Assembly (NCBI RefSeq): GCF_014356525.2
Contig: NC_052518.1
Location: 9,341,655 to 9,405,654, forward strand
Direction of reading: 5' to 3'
Length of the DNA stretch: 64,000 nucleotides
Source: Nilaparvata lugens
Taxonomy: Eukaryota; Arthropoda; Insecta; Hemiptera; Delphacidae
The notes beneath the pieces were generated by a model. It worked only from the letters and a program-made list of their open reading frames with translations, was not told the DNA's origin and searched no databases. This document shows positions 44,190 through 56,430 of this stretch, piece after piece; the first letter of the stretch is position 1; each line of letters opens with the position of its first letter. A program made the position numbers and the translations under genes.

Positions 44190-44300
44190 TACATTACATT
44201 ACATTTATTACATTCCTTAATCACAACATCAAATTAATGATTGGGAGAGAATCAACAGGATAAACCCAAAACTGTTCCTCTCCCTAATTTTGATAAAAGT
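44190..44300 (-). repeat. LINE 3' tail with hairpin (minus strand)
   Basis: On the minus strand a stem-loop (GGGAGAGGAACAG...CTGTT...CTCTCCC, 44243-44284) is followed by a tail of ATGTA repeats at about 44190-44215. Confidence 0.65.
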
Positions 44301-44854
44301 AGTTCAAATGAGGTTATGAAAACACTTTTATAAAGATCACAAAAATGTACAGTCCAAATATACATTATACTAAAAAATTTGTATCTCGGTTGATCAGAAA
44401 GATGAAACAAATTATTATTACACTTGAAAATGCATTAATAAATTCAAAAATATTAAAAAACTTGATAAATTTGAAGCCAGAAAAATCACAAAAACATTCA
44501 CTATCAGCATATGATCGTATTTTTCCAGCACTTTCTAGTCCTGAGGGGTAAGTAGTAGCTGTATAAGGTTGAATTGTGCCAGTATAGAAGGTGGGTAATG
44601 GTTGTTTATCCAAGTGATGAAATTGATGTTGATTGAGCTGGCTTCTGGTCAATGTGTTCTACGTGCTGCTGGGGATGAGGCATGCCAGTGACTGAAATTT
44701 TTTCTGATGCTTTACAGGAGTAGAATAGGGACAACTTTTAGTAATAATTAAAAAACTATATAACATTGGCTGCATAGATAAATAAATAAATAATTAAGTT
44801 CTCTAAACTGCAGAGAATGATGGTGTAGCCTAAACAGGTTCAGAATATCAAATC

Positions 44855-45180
44855 AAATCAAATAGTTCTTTATTTATCATTGCATTTATACAATATAAAT
44901 AGTGTCATAAAATAATAAAATAAGATAATAATAATTCACAATAATCAGTCGAGAAAGTCTTGTGTAGAATAAGGATTAATTGAAATCAAATATATTTTCA
45001 ATTCATTCTTGAAAATCGCACCATCCTTCTCTCTGATATTAATTGGTAGCTGGTTGAAGAACTTAGCTCCCATGTAGGAAGGAAGTTTCTCAAAGAATTG
45101 TCTCCGATGTTGTTGAAGTCCATACGTTCTTCTTGATAAATGCCTTATAAATGTTGGCAGATGAGCTGATCTGGTAACAG
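44855..45180 (-). pseudogene. LINE RT C-terminal fragment and tail (minus strand)
   Basis: The minus strand encodes FFEKLPSYMGAKFFNQLPIN then REKDGAIFKNELKIYLI before a stop. This is the usual C-terminal region of Jockey/CR1-like LINE reverse transcriptases. The 3' tail is ATTTG repeats near 44860-44875. Strongly 5'-truncated. Confidence 0.8.
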
Positions 45181-46540
45181 CATGGGTAGTGATGTACTAT
45201 TCCCGGGAATTCAAGATCGAGGGAATATTCCTAGAGAATTTGAGGAAAATATTCCCAAAATTCATAGACTCCCGGGAATTTATGAATTTTGTGTAGAGTA
45301 ACTGAAAAATGATGTATGTTTCATTAAACCAAGTGGCAATCACGCATGTTTTAAATAAACAGTTGAAAGTTCATGAGTATTATTAGAATAAATAATTTTA
45401 AAAATATAATAAGTTCAAAGAATCATTAGTCATTTTAAGGTGGTAAGTGGTAAATACTTCATTCAACATGAAATATTCCATTGTGATATAGTTAACAAGT
45501 TGGATGATGACAGTGATAAATTTAGCTAGATGATGTACATAATCAAATGATAGAAAACTATGATGGTGAGAAAATCATAAAAAGGAGTGATTCATTATTG
45601 CTTATTCAAAGGAGTGATAAATTCAAAGGCTTTCATTGTGAACTTGGAAGATTACTTGAGATGGAATAAGATCAATGATAAGTCAAGTGTTGTAGGTATT
45701 CTCTAGTACAATATCAATTCAAACTTAGCAGAACTCAAAAATAATGGGATTATAATAGAGATTAAATTCACTGACAAATAATTGTAGTCTGCAGAGTTGC
45801 AGGAAAAAGAGAAAACTTCCAACGTTTTGGTTGGTAAGTATGAGACGGTATTGTAAGTATAAGCATAAAGCTAATAAGTATCATGCTTTATGTGAAGAAA
45901 TTTGCCAAAACATCATTGCACTAATTATTCTTGATGTTTGTAGTGAGGCACTAGAAGAGCTTACAAAGCTCTGTAATTTGTGAAAGCTTTTAAATTTATA
46001 AAGTAAAAAATAGTGGTGAAAAAGCGATTAGGAGGCCTTGAAGAAATTGATGATTCTGCTTGTGATTTCTGATTATCGTAGTTTGTATTTGAATCTGTTT
46101 ACACTTAGTCATAATAACTGAAAGTATAACCAAGGTAACATTCAATAAATTTTACATAGTATGAACTGATATATTATGTAGAAACTAATAATTATAAACT
46201 CAAATGATATGAAGATGGAGATGCTATTTGAATTAATATTATACAATTATACTGTAATTAGCCTAATAATCACACAATTATGATAATATGAGAAGTTATA
46301 CTTAAAAGAGCAATTGCACTATGACGATGGGGGATTCTATAAACTGCATTCAATAAATGCTTTCAATTATAATCTCTGAGCCCACTATAACTTCAACACA
46401 CATAAGATAAGTGCTATTTCCAACCACATTGATAATTTTGAACAACCGTATCTTTGTACTAGCAAAACGTACCTGAAAATTCAAACTGATAAAATTATAA
46501 TTAATTTATTTATCACATTGTGTGAAAATACTTAACATGA
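45181..46540. other. Unassigned repeat-like stretch
   Basis: Begins TAGTGATGTACTATTCCCGG, followed by a second CCCGGGAATT inverted nearby (45270). These resemble the end of a hAT-type element, but I cannot find the matching right end. No frame that I can support. Confidence 0.3.
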
Positions 46541-46578
46541 GGATGGGCACAACAGGCTCATGCCCAAAACTGTCCCAT
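46541..46578 (-). repeat. Hairpin of a LINE-like 3' end
   Basis: On the minus strand: ATGGGACAG, a loop with TTTTGGGCATGAGC, then CTGTTGTGCCCAT. The stem ATGGG/CCCAT with inner ACAG/CTGT matches the layout of the hairpins at 18468, 44243 and 51911. Confidence 0.5.
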
Positions 46579-46711
46579 TTCCAGTTTATACCACCTATAC
46601 TGTCCAAATCAAAATGTTGGTTATGTCACTTTTTTTGAGAGGAGCATAGATGAATCATCAAACCAGATATTATTGTAATATCTCTCAATTGACTAAATTA
46701 CTTATTGGTAT

Positions 46712-47240
46712 CACCAATGTTTCATAATGATCAAACCATGTGTAAAATTGTATTTAGAAGCAACCGGTTTCAAGTTCATATTTATCTTCAATGATTATTA
46801 GAGTAATTGAAAAAAATGTGCACAATTCAGTACATTTATCAAGTTATTGTAATACCTTGAAAATCATTGGCTGAATAATATTTTGGTGATACTATTAAAA
46901 TGTTTTTAAAAGTTCAAACCTCATGTAAAATTTGATTTGTCCAATATGTAACCTGTCTCAAGTTCATAATGGTCATCGAGGTATTAAAAAAAATGTGCAC
47001 AACTCGGTACACTGCACATTTCATTAAATATCCCAGAAGCTATTGTAATATCTTAATAATAATCCATATGACTGAGTAATATTTTGGTTGCACAAATATG
47101 TAAAAATCTTTTTGAAATATTGATTTGGACTCCAATGCAAGTTTTTTATCTTCTATGCAACCTGTCTCAGATTCATAAATTTAATGGTTATTGTAATATT
47201 TGGAAAATGTGCAAGATTCATTACATTTCATAGAATATCC
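46712..47240. repeat. Three degenerate ~190-bp tandem repeats
   Basis: Units share TGTAAAATTTGATTT, a CAACC(G/T)GT(T/C)TCAAGTTCAT phrase, AAAAATGTGCACAA and TTATTGTAATA. A more diverged relative with CTTGAAACCGGTATTACATT lies at 49700-49830. Non-coding. Confidence 0.7.
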
Positions 47241-47246
47241 CAGGAA

Positions 47247-47345
47247 ATTGAAATTGAAATTTTTATTCACAAAACTGACATGTTTTACAAATATTTTTAC
47301 AATGCAATTTTTATAAATAAACAGTAGGTATCATGATGGAAAAAA
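47247..47345 (-). repeat. LINE 3' tail (minus strand)
   Basis: Begins GAAATTGAAATTGAAATTTT and continues TATTCACAAAACTGACATG, the usual appearance of a LINE tail in reverse. The sequence to 48000 is AT-rich with no supported gene. Confidence 0.5.
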
Positions 47346-48267
47346 AGAAAAGAACTTGAGTAGCTTAACAGCTGTGGTTGAAGTTCTACACTATTTTTAT
47401 TGTACATAATAATATGAACGAGACAGTCACTTAATTTTGATAACTAAAAAAAAAAGAAAAAGTCTTTGTCAATTTCACACAAACAGAAATAGAGCAATAG
47501 TAAAAAACAAAAAAGTATTAATAATAAAACCTGAAAAACAAATGAAATATAATTCCTCGAAGTACCTAAACATCTATTCAGAAAAAATATAACATAAAAA
47601 GAATAAATAAAAAGTAAATAAATAAACCTCTGTCATCAGTAAAATTTTTAACAATTGAGTCTTAAAACAGTCAAATTGAGCATAAGTAAAGTGACAAATA
47701 AAGGCAAAAGTTAAATTTAGTACAAAATTGTTTAAAATACCACAAGGAAATACTGAAGAAAAAATTATATTCATTCAATAAAACCGATTTACGCGGGAAA
47801 AAATGAAGAAAGTCTAAGTAAAATCAAAAACAGTCATCAAAAGAATCCATAGTGAGCCGATTTAGAGCTCATCAATAAACCTGTAACATTCTATGCAAGC
47901 TGGCTAATTAAATTGATAACATCTTGCTGCACTTTTCTGCACTTTCTCGATCGATAACTCATCAAGTTAATAAAACTTGTAGCACCCTTTATTTATTAAA
48001 AAACTTAAAATTTTATCTCATCAAGTTACCTGCAACATGAGGAAATCATCATGCTCTACTACCTCTACAGGTTACTGCTGCAGTATAAATGGAGACATTT
48101 CATGCGTGTTCACAATCAAGTTATAAGGTGGGCGTGAAGCATGAATATCAAGATCAATCTAAATCTGAACTCTTCCTCACAATACTTCCTAAACAACAGC
48201 TACATGAATCAATAAGTAGAATAGAAATATAGAAGAAGGCTGAGAAATAAAGAATTCGAAATCAGAA
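47346..48267. other. Gene-free stretch
   Basis: No gene or RNA seen. A short TAGCACCCTTTATTTATTAA phrase near 47980 recurs as a small foldback at 59606. Confidence 0.4.
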
Positions 48268-48752
48268 AATCAGAGACTAGAAATAAAACTTGTAATCCAT
48301 TACAATTTGATATTGACTTTACCAGCTCAAGTGCAGACGTCAGTTTGAATATCAGTGTTACTTGTATCATAAAGGAAGTATATCCTTATTTAATCTGTGA
48401 TATTACATTTTTATTCTGTGCTTGTATGTAAATAAAGTCCCAACTGAATTCATTATTGATAGAATTACAAAATCCGTAATCTTATACTGGATTGGATTAG
48501 GGTAAAAGTAAATCAGAGACTTAAAATAAAAATTGTAATGCATTACAATTTGATATTGACTTTACCAGCTTAAGTGCATGTAGACGTCAGTTTGAATATC
48601 AGTGTTACTTGTATCATAAAGGAAGTATATCCTTATTTAATCTGTGATATTACTCATTTATTCTGTGCTTGTATGTAAATAAAGTCCCAACTGAATTCAT
48701 TAATAATAGAATTACAAAATCCGTAATCTTATACTTGATTGGATTAGGATAA
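48268..48752 (+). repeat. Two ~243-bp tandem copies
   Basis: 48268-48510 and 48511-48752 are highly similar (both contain ATCAGTGTTACTTGTATCAT and AATAAAGTCCCAACTGAATT). A recent tandem duplication of a non-coding segment. Confidence 0.9.
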
Positions 48753-48949
48753 ATGCTTATTTTAAATCATCTTTCTCCATTATGTAGTGTTTCCAATCTT
48801 TTGTTATAAATTTTAAAAATGATTTGTTCAGAGCTTCCTTGTAACTGACTTTTTGGATTTGAATTTTCTAGTAATTTTGTTACTTTGTCTTATCTTGTAA
48901 AGATTGAGATGTGACTTAGTTTCCGTAATTTTTTATTTTAGTGGTTTGA

Positions 48950-49095
48950 ATAGGCTCTATTTTCTTTTCTATTGACATGTTTGCTGGCGCACAAATTGTT
49001 CTTTGCCGGTAGTGCCATTTTGTAAGTTGGAATATTTATTTTATCAATCTGTATTATTTTATGGCAAAATAAATGAATTTGTATAAATGAATTTG
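48950..49095 (+). repeat. LINE 3' tail with hairpin
   Basis: Stem GCTGGC/GCCGGT (one G-T and one T-G wobble) with inner CAAA/TTTG at 48971-49010, followed by GGCAAAATAAATGAATTTG and an ATGAATTTG tandem tail. Confidence 0.65.
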
Positions 49096-51111
49096 AAAAA
49101 TCTTCATAGGAAATCAGAAACTAAATTATTTTAATCATTATATTGGGCTACCGTATTATGTTTTTTAATTATTGAATTTTGTTTTGATTTATCATCGAAC
49201 TGAAATAGTACGCATTTTGAGTCGTACCTCATCCAATAGCTTCATTGGGAATTGCTTTCATAATTTGAATGTTCAGATATGGCGAAGCTTGAAGTTGAGT
49301 ACAAGACTCTGTACACAAGTCTCATAAGATGGAACTGGGGTCTATTGTACTGTATAATAAAATAATAGCTAATAAAATCAGTATTTACTTGGTAACTTGT
49401 AAAGTTACAGCCTACATGACCTTTTCTTGGGACAAGTTGCATTGGTCTCCAAATCATATTGCACAAGAAAATTGAACATTTTATAACATTTATATTAGTG
49501 CCATCAAAATATTATTCAGCCAATTATTTTATGATACAAATAAAATGAAAATGACATTAATGTCCGAAACATGTTTTGAAAAAATAAAAGGGTACTGAGA
49601 TTTATATTTTTATTTATATTAAAAGTAGCCCTAAAGAAAAAAGACAATTATTGATAGGCCTACATTATATTGGAAATAAATGTACTGATTGTAACATTTT
49701 TTGAATTATCCCATAAAACATTGGATGTATGAACTTGAAACCGGTATTACATTGTCCTCCAAAACACATTTCACAGAAAATATATGATCATTATTTTTTA
49801 TAGAACATATATTGGTGCCACCAAACAATTATTGGCCAATAATTATTATTGAAATATTACAATATTCTCTGGTTTGAAGTTTCTTTCGAATGGAAAGATT
49901 CTCCTTTCAAATTATTATTTTATTAGCTTGTATTTTTATTCACTTTTTGCTGGTACGAAGAATTAGTGGTTCAAAACGACCAATGCGTTTCAAAATAGCA
50001 CTTATCTTATGTGTATTGAAGTTATATAGCTAATAATTAGCTGTGTGCCCACTATAAATATTATTAGTGTGCCCCTAATTATTAGGGGCCTATATATTGC
50101 ATGAATGGACTAAAACTATTTTTAAAGTAGACTATTTTATGTATATAAGATATTTTTATTTATCTTAAAACTATTTTTATTTATCTTAAAACTCGAAATA
50201 CAGTACGTACTTACGGTAACTTACTATAGTCAGGGGCCCATTTCATGCCAAAATACAAGCTGATAATATCAGTATTTACTTGGTAGGTCTAACTTGTAAA
50301 ATTTCCGTTGCATGAATAAGACTCAAATATTTTACAATCATATTCATATTCTAAAAGTCCGAGTAATAGGATTATTAGATGTTTTTACCAAATCCTGTCA
50401 CATCAACCCATATATTGGTATCATTTACTGAGAAATATGGCTCTAGACTACTATTATATTTTTACAATAGAAGAAATCACTAATAAGATCCAGTTTATTG
50501 GAACTTCAATGCTTTACTGAGCTTTTTTGTTGGTTTTAGTAGATTATAAACAAGTAAAAAAATAATTTTTCATAATTATTTTTGAATAAAGTAGTTTTTT
50601 TTTAGTTTAATATTATCCAGTTTACTAGAACTTGAATGATTTAGCTGATCTATTTTGTTGTTTTTTGTAGATGCTAAACAAGTATAATTATAATTTTTCA
50701 TAATTATAATTGACTAAAGTAGTTTTTTTAGTTCAATATTATTTTGAAACGAGAAATTCCGGCGTTCAAGTCCCATTTCTTCTAAAAAATTCCCGCCCTC
50801 AAATGATTTCTCTAATAAATTAATTGAATCAATTCTACAGATGGAAATTACTGAGATATTGCAATTATTTTATTTTTTTACAGCATTTAATTTGGATTTT
50901 CGTTTAATAATAATAACTATCGAATCAATTCTCATGAATAAAGGAATTTTATGAAATGATAGAATATAAGTCCACTCCAGAACTTCAATTATAGTTTAAA
51001 TAGTATCAAAGTGAGTGGATATAAGTCTCATTTCTGTATGATATTACCTATAAGATCCTACTCTTATTCTCTTCAAAATAATTTATTCAATATGTGAATA
51101 TTTCTTATTTA
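49096..51111. other. Gene-free stretch with small repeat fragments
   Basis: Includes an AGGGTACTGAGATTTATATT fragment at 49585-49640 (family of 32860) and a segment at 50815-50960 sharing ACAGCATTTAATTTGGATTT with the foldback at 61014. No gene supported. Confidence 0.45.
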
Positions 51112-51759
51112 TCTATATATATAAAAGCGAAATGGCACTGACTCACTCACTCACTCACTCACTCACTCGCATAACTAAAAATCTACCGGACCAAAAACAT
51201 TCAAATTTGGTAGGTATGTTCAGTTGGCCCTTTAGAGGCGCACTAAGAAATCTTTTGGCAATATTTTAACTCTAAGGGTTGTTTTTAAGGGTTTAAAGTT
51301 CGTATTTTAGCATGTATATTCTTCTTCTCCCAATCTCTTAATTATAATTGAAATTTCCATATCATATGTTACTATAGAACTATAATCTAGATAGAGTACC
51401 TCTTCGAAACAGTTGTTAACTGGCAACTAAATTAATAATTTTGTCAGGTTGGCATTAAGTTGAGTTGACTTTGTTAGGTTGGCACCAAGTTGAAGATTTA
51501 AATGCATTTATCGCGGAAAAATTGATTGGGCACTGCTACTTCAATCCTGGGGAATATTATATTACTAGCCGTCAAGCTCGCTTCGCTCGCCATATCCGTT
51601 TAGCCAGACGTTTAGTCTGGACCCCCGACTGGATTGTTCTAACATATGATAAAAACGCTCGCCTGCTGATCTCATTCCTGGACGATCCAGTCGGGGGTCC
51701 AGGGGGGCGGAGCCCCCTGGCTAGACGGATATGGCGAGCTAAGCGAGCCTGACGGCTAG
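51112..51759 (+). mobile_element. Non-autonomous Helitron-like element, apparently complete
   Basis: Starts TCTATATATATAAAAGCGAA after an A and ends CTAG before a T (A|TC...CTAG|T, the Helitron insertion pattern). Near the 5' end is an ACTC tandem run. Near the 3' end are inverted arms CGTCAAGCTCGCTTCGCTCG / CGAGCTAAGCGAGCCTGACG around GC-rich GGGGGTCC words. 648 bp, no Rep/helicase. The minus-strand relative at 11369-12054 shares the whole layout. The open frame at 51465 is inside it and not a gene. Confidence 0.8.
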
Positions 51760-51879
51760 TAGTGATAATAATTTGGAATATTTCTTTTATGTTTGGTTTT
51801 GAGCATCTAAATTTAAAAATTGACTTTGTGAAAATAATTGAGGACTGAAGATTTTGTGAACAACAAGACTTTTAACCTA

Positions 51880-52790
51880 TTTCGGATTTAGTGTAACCTT
51901 ATCTAAATTTGGGAGAGGAATAGCACAATGTTGCCTTATTTTTCTCTCCCTATCATTTTAATGATGTACTTATTTTATGAATCAATAGAGAATGAAATGT
52001 TCTTCGAGTGTAGTAATAGGTATCCAAAATAAACGAATTTATCAATGAGATTTATCAGAACTACGATACATTCACTTGGAAAACTAATATGGTTATAGCT
52101 TTTCGGTATGAAGGTCAGTGTACATTTCTTTTTTCTCGACAGGAAACTAATAATTGGACTTACAATAAAAGGAGAAGTTATTTTGCGGTGACATGCCATA
52201 GTAACCACGATGACGGAAAAGGCAAGCATGTACTTGTATTGGTGCACTGTGGTAACTACACTAGTTTTCTTTTTGGGAAGAAAGGCTGTCTTGGAAAAAT
52301 ACAACTACATAGTGAGGTCCAAGTTATAATGGCAGTGAAGAAAGATAGCTGAACAACGTTGCCGATCCTCTGTCTTGTCAATGCCTTCTATAGACGGTAG
52401 CTGATACAATTACCTATTGTAATGTTAACGGTTCATTCTCATTTAAAATACTCAATTATATCTTATCAAGATAGAGAGTGTCTACCCTAACTCTTTTGGT
52501 AGAGAGTTAGTGGGGAGGATATTTTTAATATTCTTTCCGAAGAATGGACATTGATATGTCCAAAGCTCCGCCAATTTATGTAGATGCATAACAATATGAT
52601 TATTATCTATAGTTATTATATTACAAACTGCTTTTTCATATCATATACAGTTCAATAATTATTTTCTTAGTCTATATTATGTAAATTCATCTATAATTTT
52701 GCTGTATTGTAAGCTATTGTATATAAGTGTATAAGCCAGTATATACTGTAATCTACATAAATAAAGTACTCAATCAATCAATCAATCAAG
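51880..52790 (+). repeat. Probable LINE 3' regions
   Basis: A hairpin GGGAGAGG...CTCTCCC at 51911-51950 and, further right, a tail ending ACATAAATAAAGTACTC with TCAA repeats at about 52768-52790. The frame at 52089-52352 is open for 87 codons but unrecognised. Confidence 0.45.
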
Positions 52791-53139
52791 CAAGAAATTA
52801 TATTTTTCAATAATTTCATAATGAATTTTCATAATTAAGATCAAATATTTTGTTAAATAATCATTAATTCTACATTGTTGAAAGGAGATCTGGCAACAGA
52901 GCAAAGCGAGAAAAAGATAGCGTTATCCACTTTTTTGAATGATAGACAAGGATCGCAATACCATTGCGAATCAAACACTGCCATTATAACGTCGATCTTA
53001 TACTATAGAAAGACATGGAAACTAGAAAAAATAAGAAAGAAAGAAAAATTAGCAACCAATCACTCACACATTCACACTAACCATGCTCCCTTTCCAATTC
53101 CAGCTCATTTTCCCAATGCATAACCACCATTATCAGAGT
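52791..53139. other. Gene-free stretch
   Basis: Nothing recognised; an 82-codon frame at 52875 has no known motif. Confidence 0.35.
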
Positions 53140-53523
53140 ATTCTAACTATGAAACCACATTGAATAAGATCTCTATATATTCAGGCATAAAATCTCTCAG
53201 CCATACAAGAACTTTTGTTTTAAAAACAAGTCGATTTTGTGTTCTCTTAATTTCAAGAGGAATATTGTTGATAAACTTAGGGCCAAAAAATACAACGATT
53301 TCTGGAAAGAAGTGGTATTCGATTTAGGAAGTCTTAGTAAATCAGATGTCACTCTCCTACTTTGATAACTAGGAACATCTCTGAACAATGCATGACCACA
53401 GTTTCCAGACATAACATATAGAACATAAATACAATACCTTGAAAACAAAGATGTGTTAATGAACGCATTTAAAAAAATGCTTAGAAATTGTTGACTATTT
53501 TTCCTCATATTATGTGCCTTCAA
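53140..53523 (-). pseudogene. LINE RT C-terminal fragment (minus strand), frameshifted
   Basis: The minus strand reads VPSYQSRRVTSDLLRLPKSN, then after one frame shift FGPKFINNIPLEIKRTQNR and KTKVLVWLRDFMPEYIEI. This is the LINE C-terminal signature (QKS-x-x-x-x-G-P-K-x-x-N-x-x-P). No catalytic part remains. Confidence 0.78.
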
Positions 53524-53631
53524 TTTATATATAAATATATATTTTCGTAATTTTATAGAATAATATTCTATTTAATTGTGTGTACTTTTAAAATGTATAT
53601 ATTGATTTGCCTATTGCCTGATGGTCAATAA

Positions 53632-53860
53632 AAATAAATCTTGAATCTATTGCCTGTGAAATTACAAACTAATAATATTTCTAGTAGGCTGGTTATCAGA
53701 ATAGAAAATGACTAAATTACTAGCTCTTGTACATAAAGAAAATGAATCTTGAATCTATTGCCTGAGAAAATAAAAACTACCTAATAATATTACTAGTCAG
53801 CTGGTTATTACAATAGGAAATGAATAGAATATGAGCTTGTATTTTCACATGCAACAGGAC
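53632..53860 (+). repeat. Direct ~110-bp duplication
   Basis: AATCTTGAATCTATTGCCTG occurs at about 53636 and 53746; each is followed by TAATAATATT and CTGGTTAT phrases in the same order. Confidence 0.75.
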
Positions 53861-54626
53861 CCTAGCCTTACTTCTTCTAGGTACTCTTTGTACTTCTTGT
53901 ATGTTTGCCATATTTTAGAAAGGTTATACAATCCTACTGTAACATGTGGAAATATTTCATACTCGCCGTCTATGAGAAATTGATATATTGACATATTTAT
54001 TATCATATGGTATGGTCAATCCACAAAAATTTCATTTGACATTGGATGTCTGACTCTCAATAGTAAGCTGGGTCTGAATTGGAGCAAGAATAGTTACACA
54101 AAGAACAATAAAATCAAATCACTTTTATTTTGACATCATCATAAATGACACTTTTACATTATATAACATTTTGTAGATAATAAACTTATCCAACTAGGAT
54201 TTAACAAAACAAAATGAATTTGTTACCATCATACAAAATTATGAATTACTATAATTGGTAAAAAAATTCTACGTGCTAAATTATGAAAAAATTGTTTGCA
54301 AGTAGTCTGTCTCTTGTGGAAAATTTTTTGTTAATGCTACTACTACATTTACTAGCAGATTCAATCAACATTCATGAAATTGAAGAATAGAAATTACATG
54401 TGTACTATACTGTTTAACTTCTAAGTTCACTTCACTACTGTTATTTCTAAGTGAGGAATTTATTTTTCCTTGTTGACAGTCTGTGTGTTATTTTTACTTT
54501 CCTTGCCCTATTACCATAGGTAAGGAAAGTATTGCTTTCCAAAAAAAATTAAGGTACACCAATTTCAAGTTTTCTATACGTTTCAAGGTCCCCTGAGCCC
54601 AAAAACATGATTTTTGGGTATTGGTC

Positions 54627-54649
54627 TGTGTGTGTGTATGTGTGTGTGT

Positions 54650-54704
<55 letters not shown>

Positions 54705-54716
54705 TATGTCTGTGAA
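54627..54716. repeat. (GT)n microsatellite
   Basis: About 90 bp of GT with a few AT interruptions. Confidence 0.97.
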
Positions 54717-54829
54717 CACGATAACTCCATTCCTAATTAACCGATTGACTTGAAATTTTAAACTTAAGGTCCTTATACCATGGGGACCCGACAATAAGAA
54801 ATTCAATAAAATTCAATTCAAGATGGCGG

Positions 54830-55610
54830 ATAATTACTAAAAAACCATGTTTTTCACGTTTTTCTCGAAAATGGCTCTAACGATTTTCTTCAAATTTATA
54901 CCATGATTAGCTATTTATAAGCCCTATCAACTGACATGAGTCTCATTTCTGGAAAAATTCCAGGAGCTCCGTAATATTATTGAGAAAAATGACGGATAAT
55001 CACTAAAAAACCATGTTTTTCACGGTTTTCTCGAAAACGGCTCTAACGATTTTCTCCAAATTTATACCATGGATAGCTATTCATAAGCCCTATCAACTGA
55101 CATGAGTCTCATTTCTGGAAAAATTCCAGGAGCTCCGTAATATTATTGAGAAAAATGGCGGATAATCACTAAAAACCATGTTTTTCACGGTTTTCTCGAA
55201 AACGGCTCTAAAAATGATTTTCTCCAAATTTATACCATCGATAGCTATTCATAAGCCCTATCAACTGACATGAGTCTCATTTCTGGAAAAATTCCAGGAG
55301 CTCCGTAATATTATTGAGAAAAATGGCGGATAATCACTAAAAAACCATGTTTTTCACGGTTTTCTCGAAAACGGCTCTAATGATTTTCTTCAAATTTATA
55401 CCATGGATAGCTATTTATAAGCCCTATCAACTGACATGAGCCTCATTTCTAGGAAAATTGCAGGAGCTGCGTAATATTCTCGAGAAAAATGGCGAATAAT
55501 TACTGAAAAACCATGTTTTTCACGATTTTCTCAAAATTTACTCGACTGATTTATTTAAAATTCATACTCTGTATAGTTATTTATCAGCTCCATCAACTGG
55601 CATGAGTCTC
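54830..55610 (+). repeat. Five ~167-bp tandem units
   Basis: The word CCATGTTTTTCACG starts at 54845, 55011, 55176, 55344 and 55511, giving spacings of 166, 165, 168 and 167. Each unit goes on to TTCTCGAAAACGGCTCTAA and CTATCAACTGACATGAGTCT. The last unit is the most diverged. Confidence 0.93.
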
Positions 55611-56209
55611 CTTTCTGGGAAACTAATGGGGGGGTTCACCCCATCCTTCAGAAATGGACTTTGTAACCTCCTTCTCGTGCATTTGGTAGGTAGGTAGAGC
55701 AGTCTATAAAAATAACACATATAGTCGAGATATTTCATCTGTAGAACAGCTGTTTTGACGATTTTTAAAAAATCATCGGATTTCACAATTTACACAAAGG
55801 AAAAAGTACTCTGAAAACTATTATATACTCACATATACAGTAGTCTGATCGTTGTTTCAAATAATTATGTTGCCGCCAATCGTCATTATGTTATTTCTCT
55901 AAATTATTGTCGTTTAAGAATGAGGCTCCCAGTTTAATGAGCAAGGAAAGTTGTGTGAGTGTACCACACCAGATTTTTAAAGCTAGTGTTTATTATTTTT
56001 TGCGTTTCTCTTCATAATGTCATCTATACTTGAGCAATCTAAGCCTTGTTTTTTTACCATGGAATGAATAGTTTAATCAAGAATTAGTTGTTGGTTGTGA
56101 CTATTTATTATTGAATTGTATGGTAAAGCTCAAATTGATTCCCGTTTGCGTGTGTGAGAGTGTGTGTGTCTGCGTGTGTGAAAGTACATTTAGATAAAAA
56201 TTAGCAGAG

Positions 56210-56430
56210 TTTTCAGCTCCTACTAACGGGCAAAAGACTTTGTTCTTTTTGTTAGTAGTAATTTTATTTTGCTCTGTGAAAATCATAAGTTTGTTTTTTT
56301 TTCCTTTTCTCTTATTATATATATTTTTAGTTTTAAATTACAGTATGTTATTATACTCAAGAGAAGGAACTTGTACTATAATATGTTGTATTTGTTTTGA
56401 TGCAAAATAAAAATTACTTGATTTGATGAT
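56210..56430 (+). repeat. LINE 3' tail with hairpin
   Basis: Stem TACTAAC/GTTAGTA with inner CAAAAGA/TCTTTTTG at 56221-56257, ending GATGCAAAATAAAAATTACT. Same class as 32111 and 48971. Confidence 0.65.

Larger units (their letters stand above)
54497..55980 (+). mobile_element. Repeat element with (GT)n and 167-bp tandem array
   Basis: Bounded by CTTTCCTTGCCCTATTACCA and AAGGAAAGTATTGC at the left and GCAAGGAAAGTTGTGTGAGT with CCACACCAG at the right. Inside are a GT tract (54627-54716) and five ~167-bp tandem units. Non-coding; class unknown. Frames rich in His-Thr are artefacts of the GT run. Confidence 0.7.

Noticed and set aside
51465..51752. 95-codon frame with Arg-rich end
   Set aside because: Lies wholly inside the non-autonomous Helitron-like element, including its inverted arms.
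52089..52352. 87-codon frame with several Cys and His
   Set aside because: No known motif, no splice context, and it lies within probable LINE 3' sequence.
54494..54806. His-Thr repeat proteins
   Set aside because: Frames through the GT microsatellite only.
54845..55511. Regular 167-bp spacing as a CRISPR-like array
   Set aside because: Units are contiguous and similar over their full length, with no short repeat plus unique spacer pattern; this is eukaryotic DNA.
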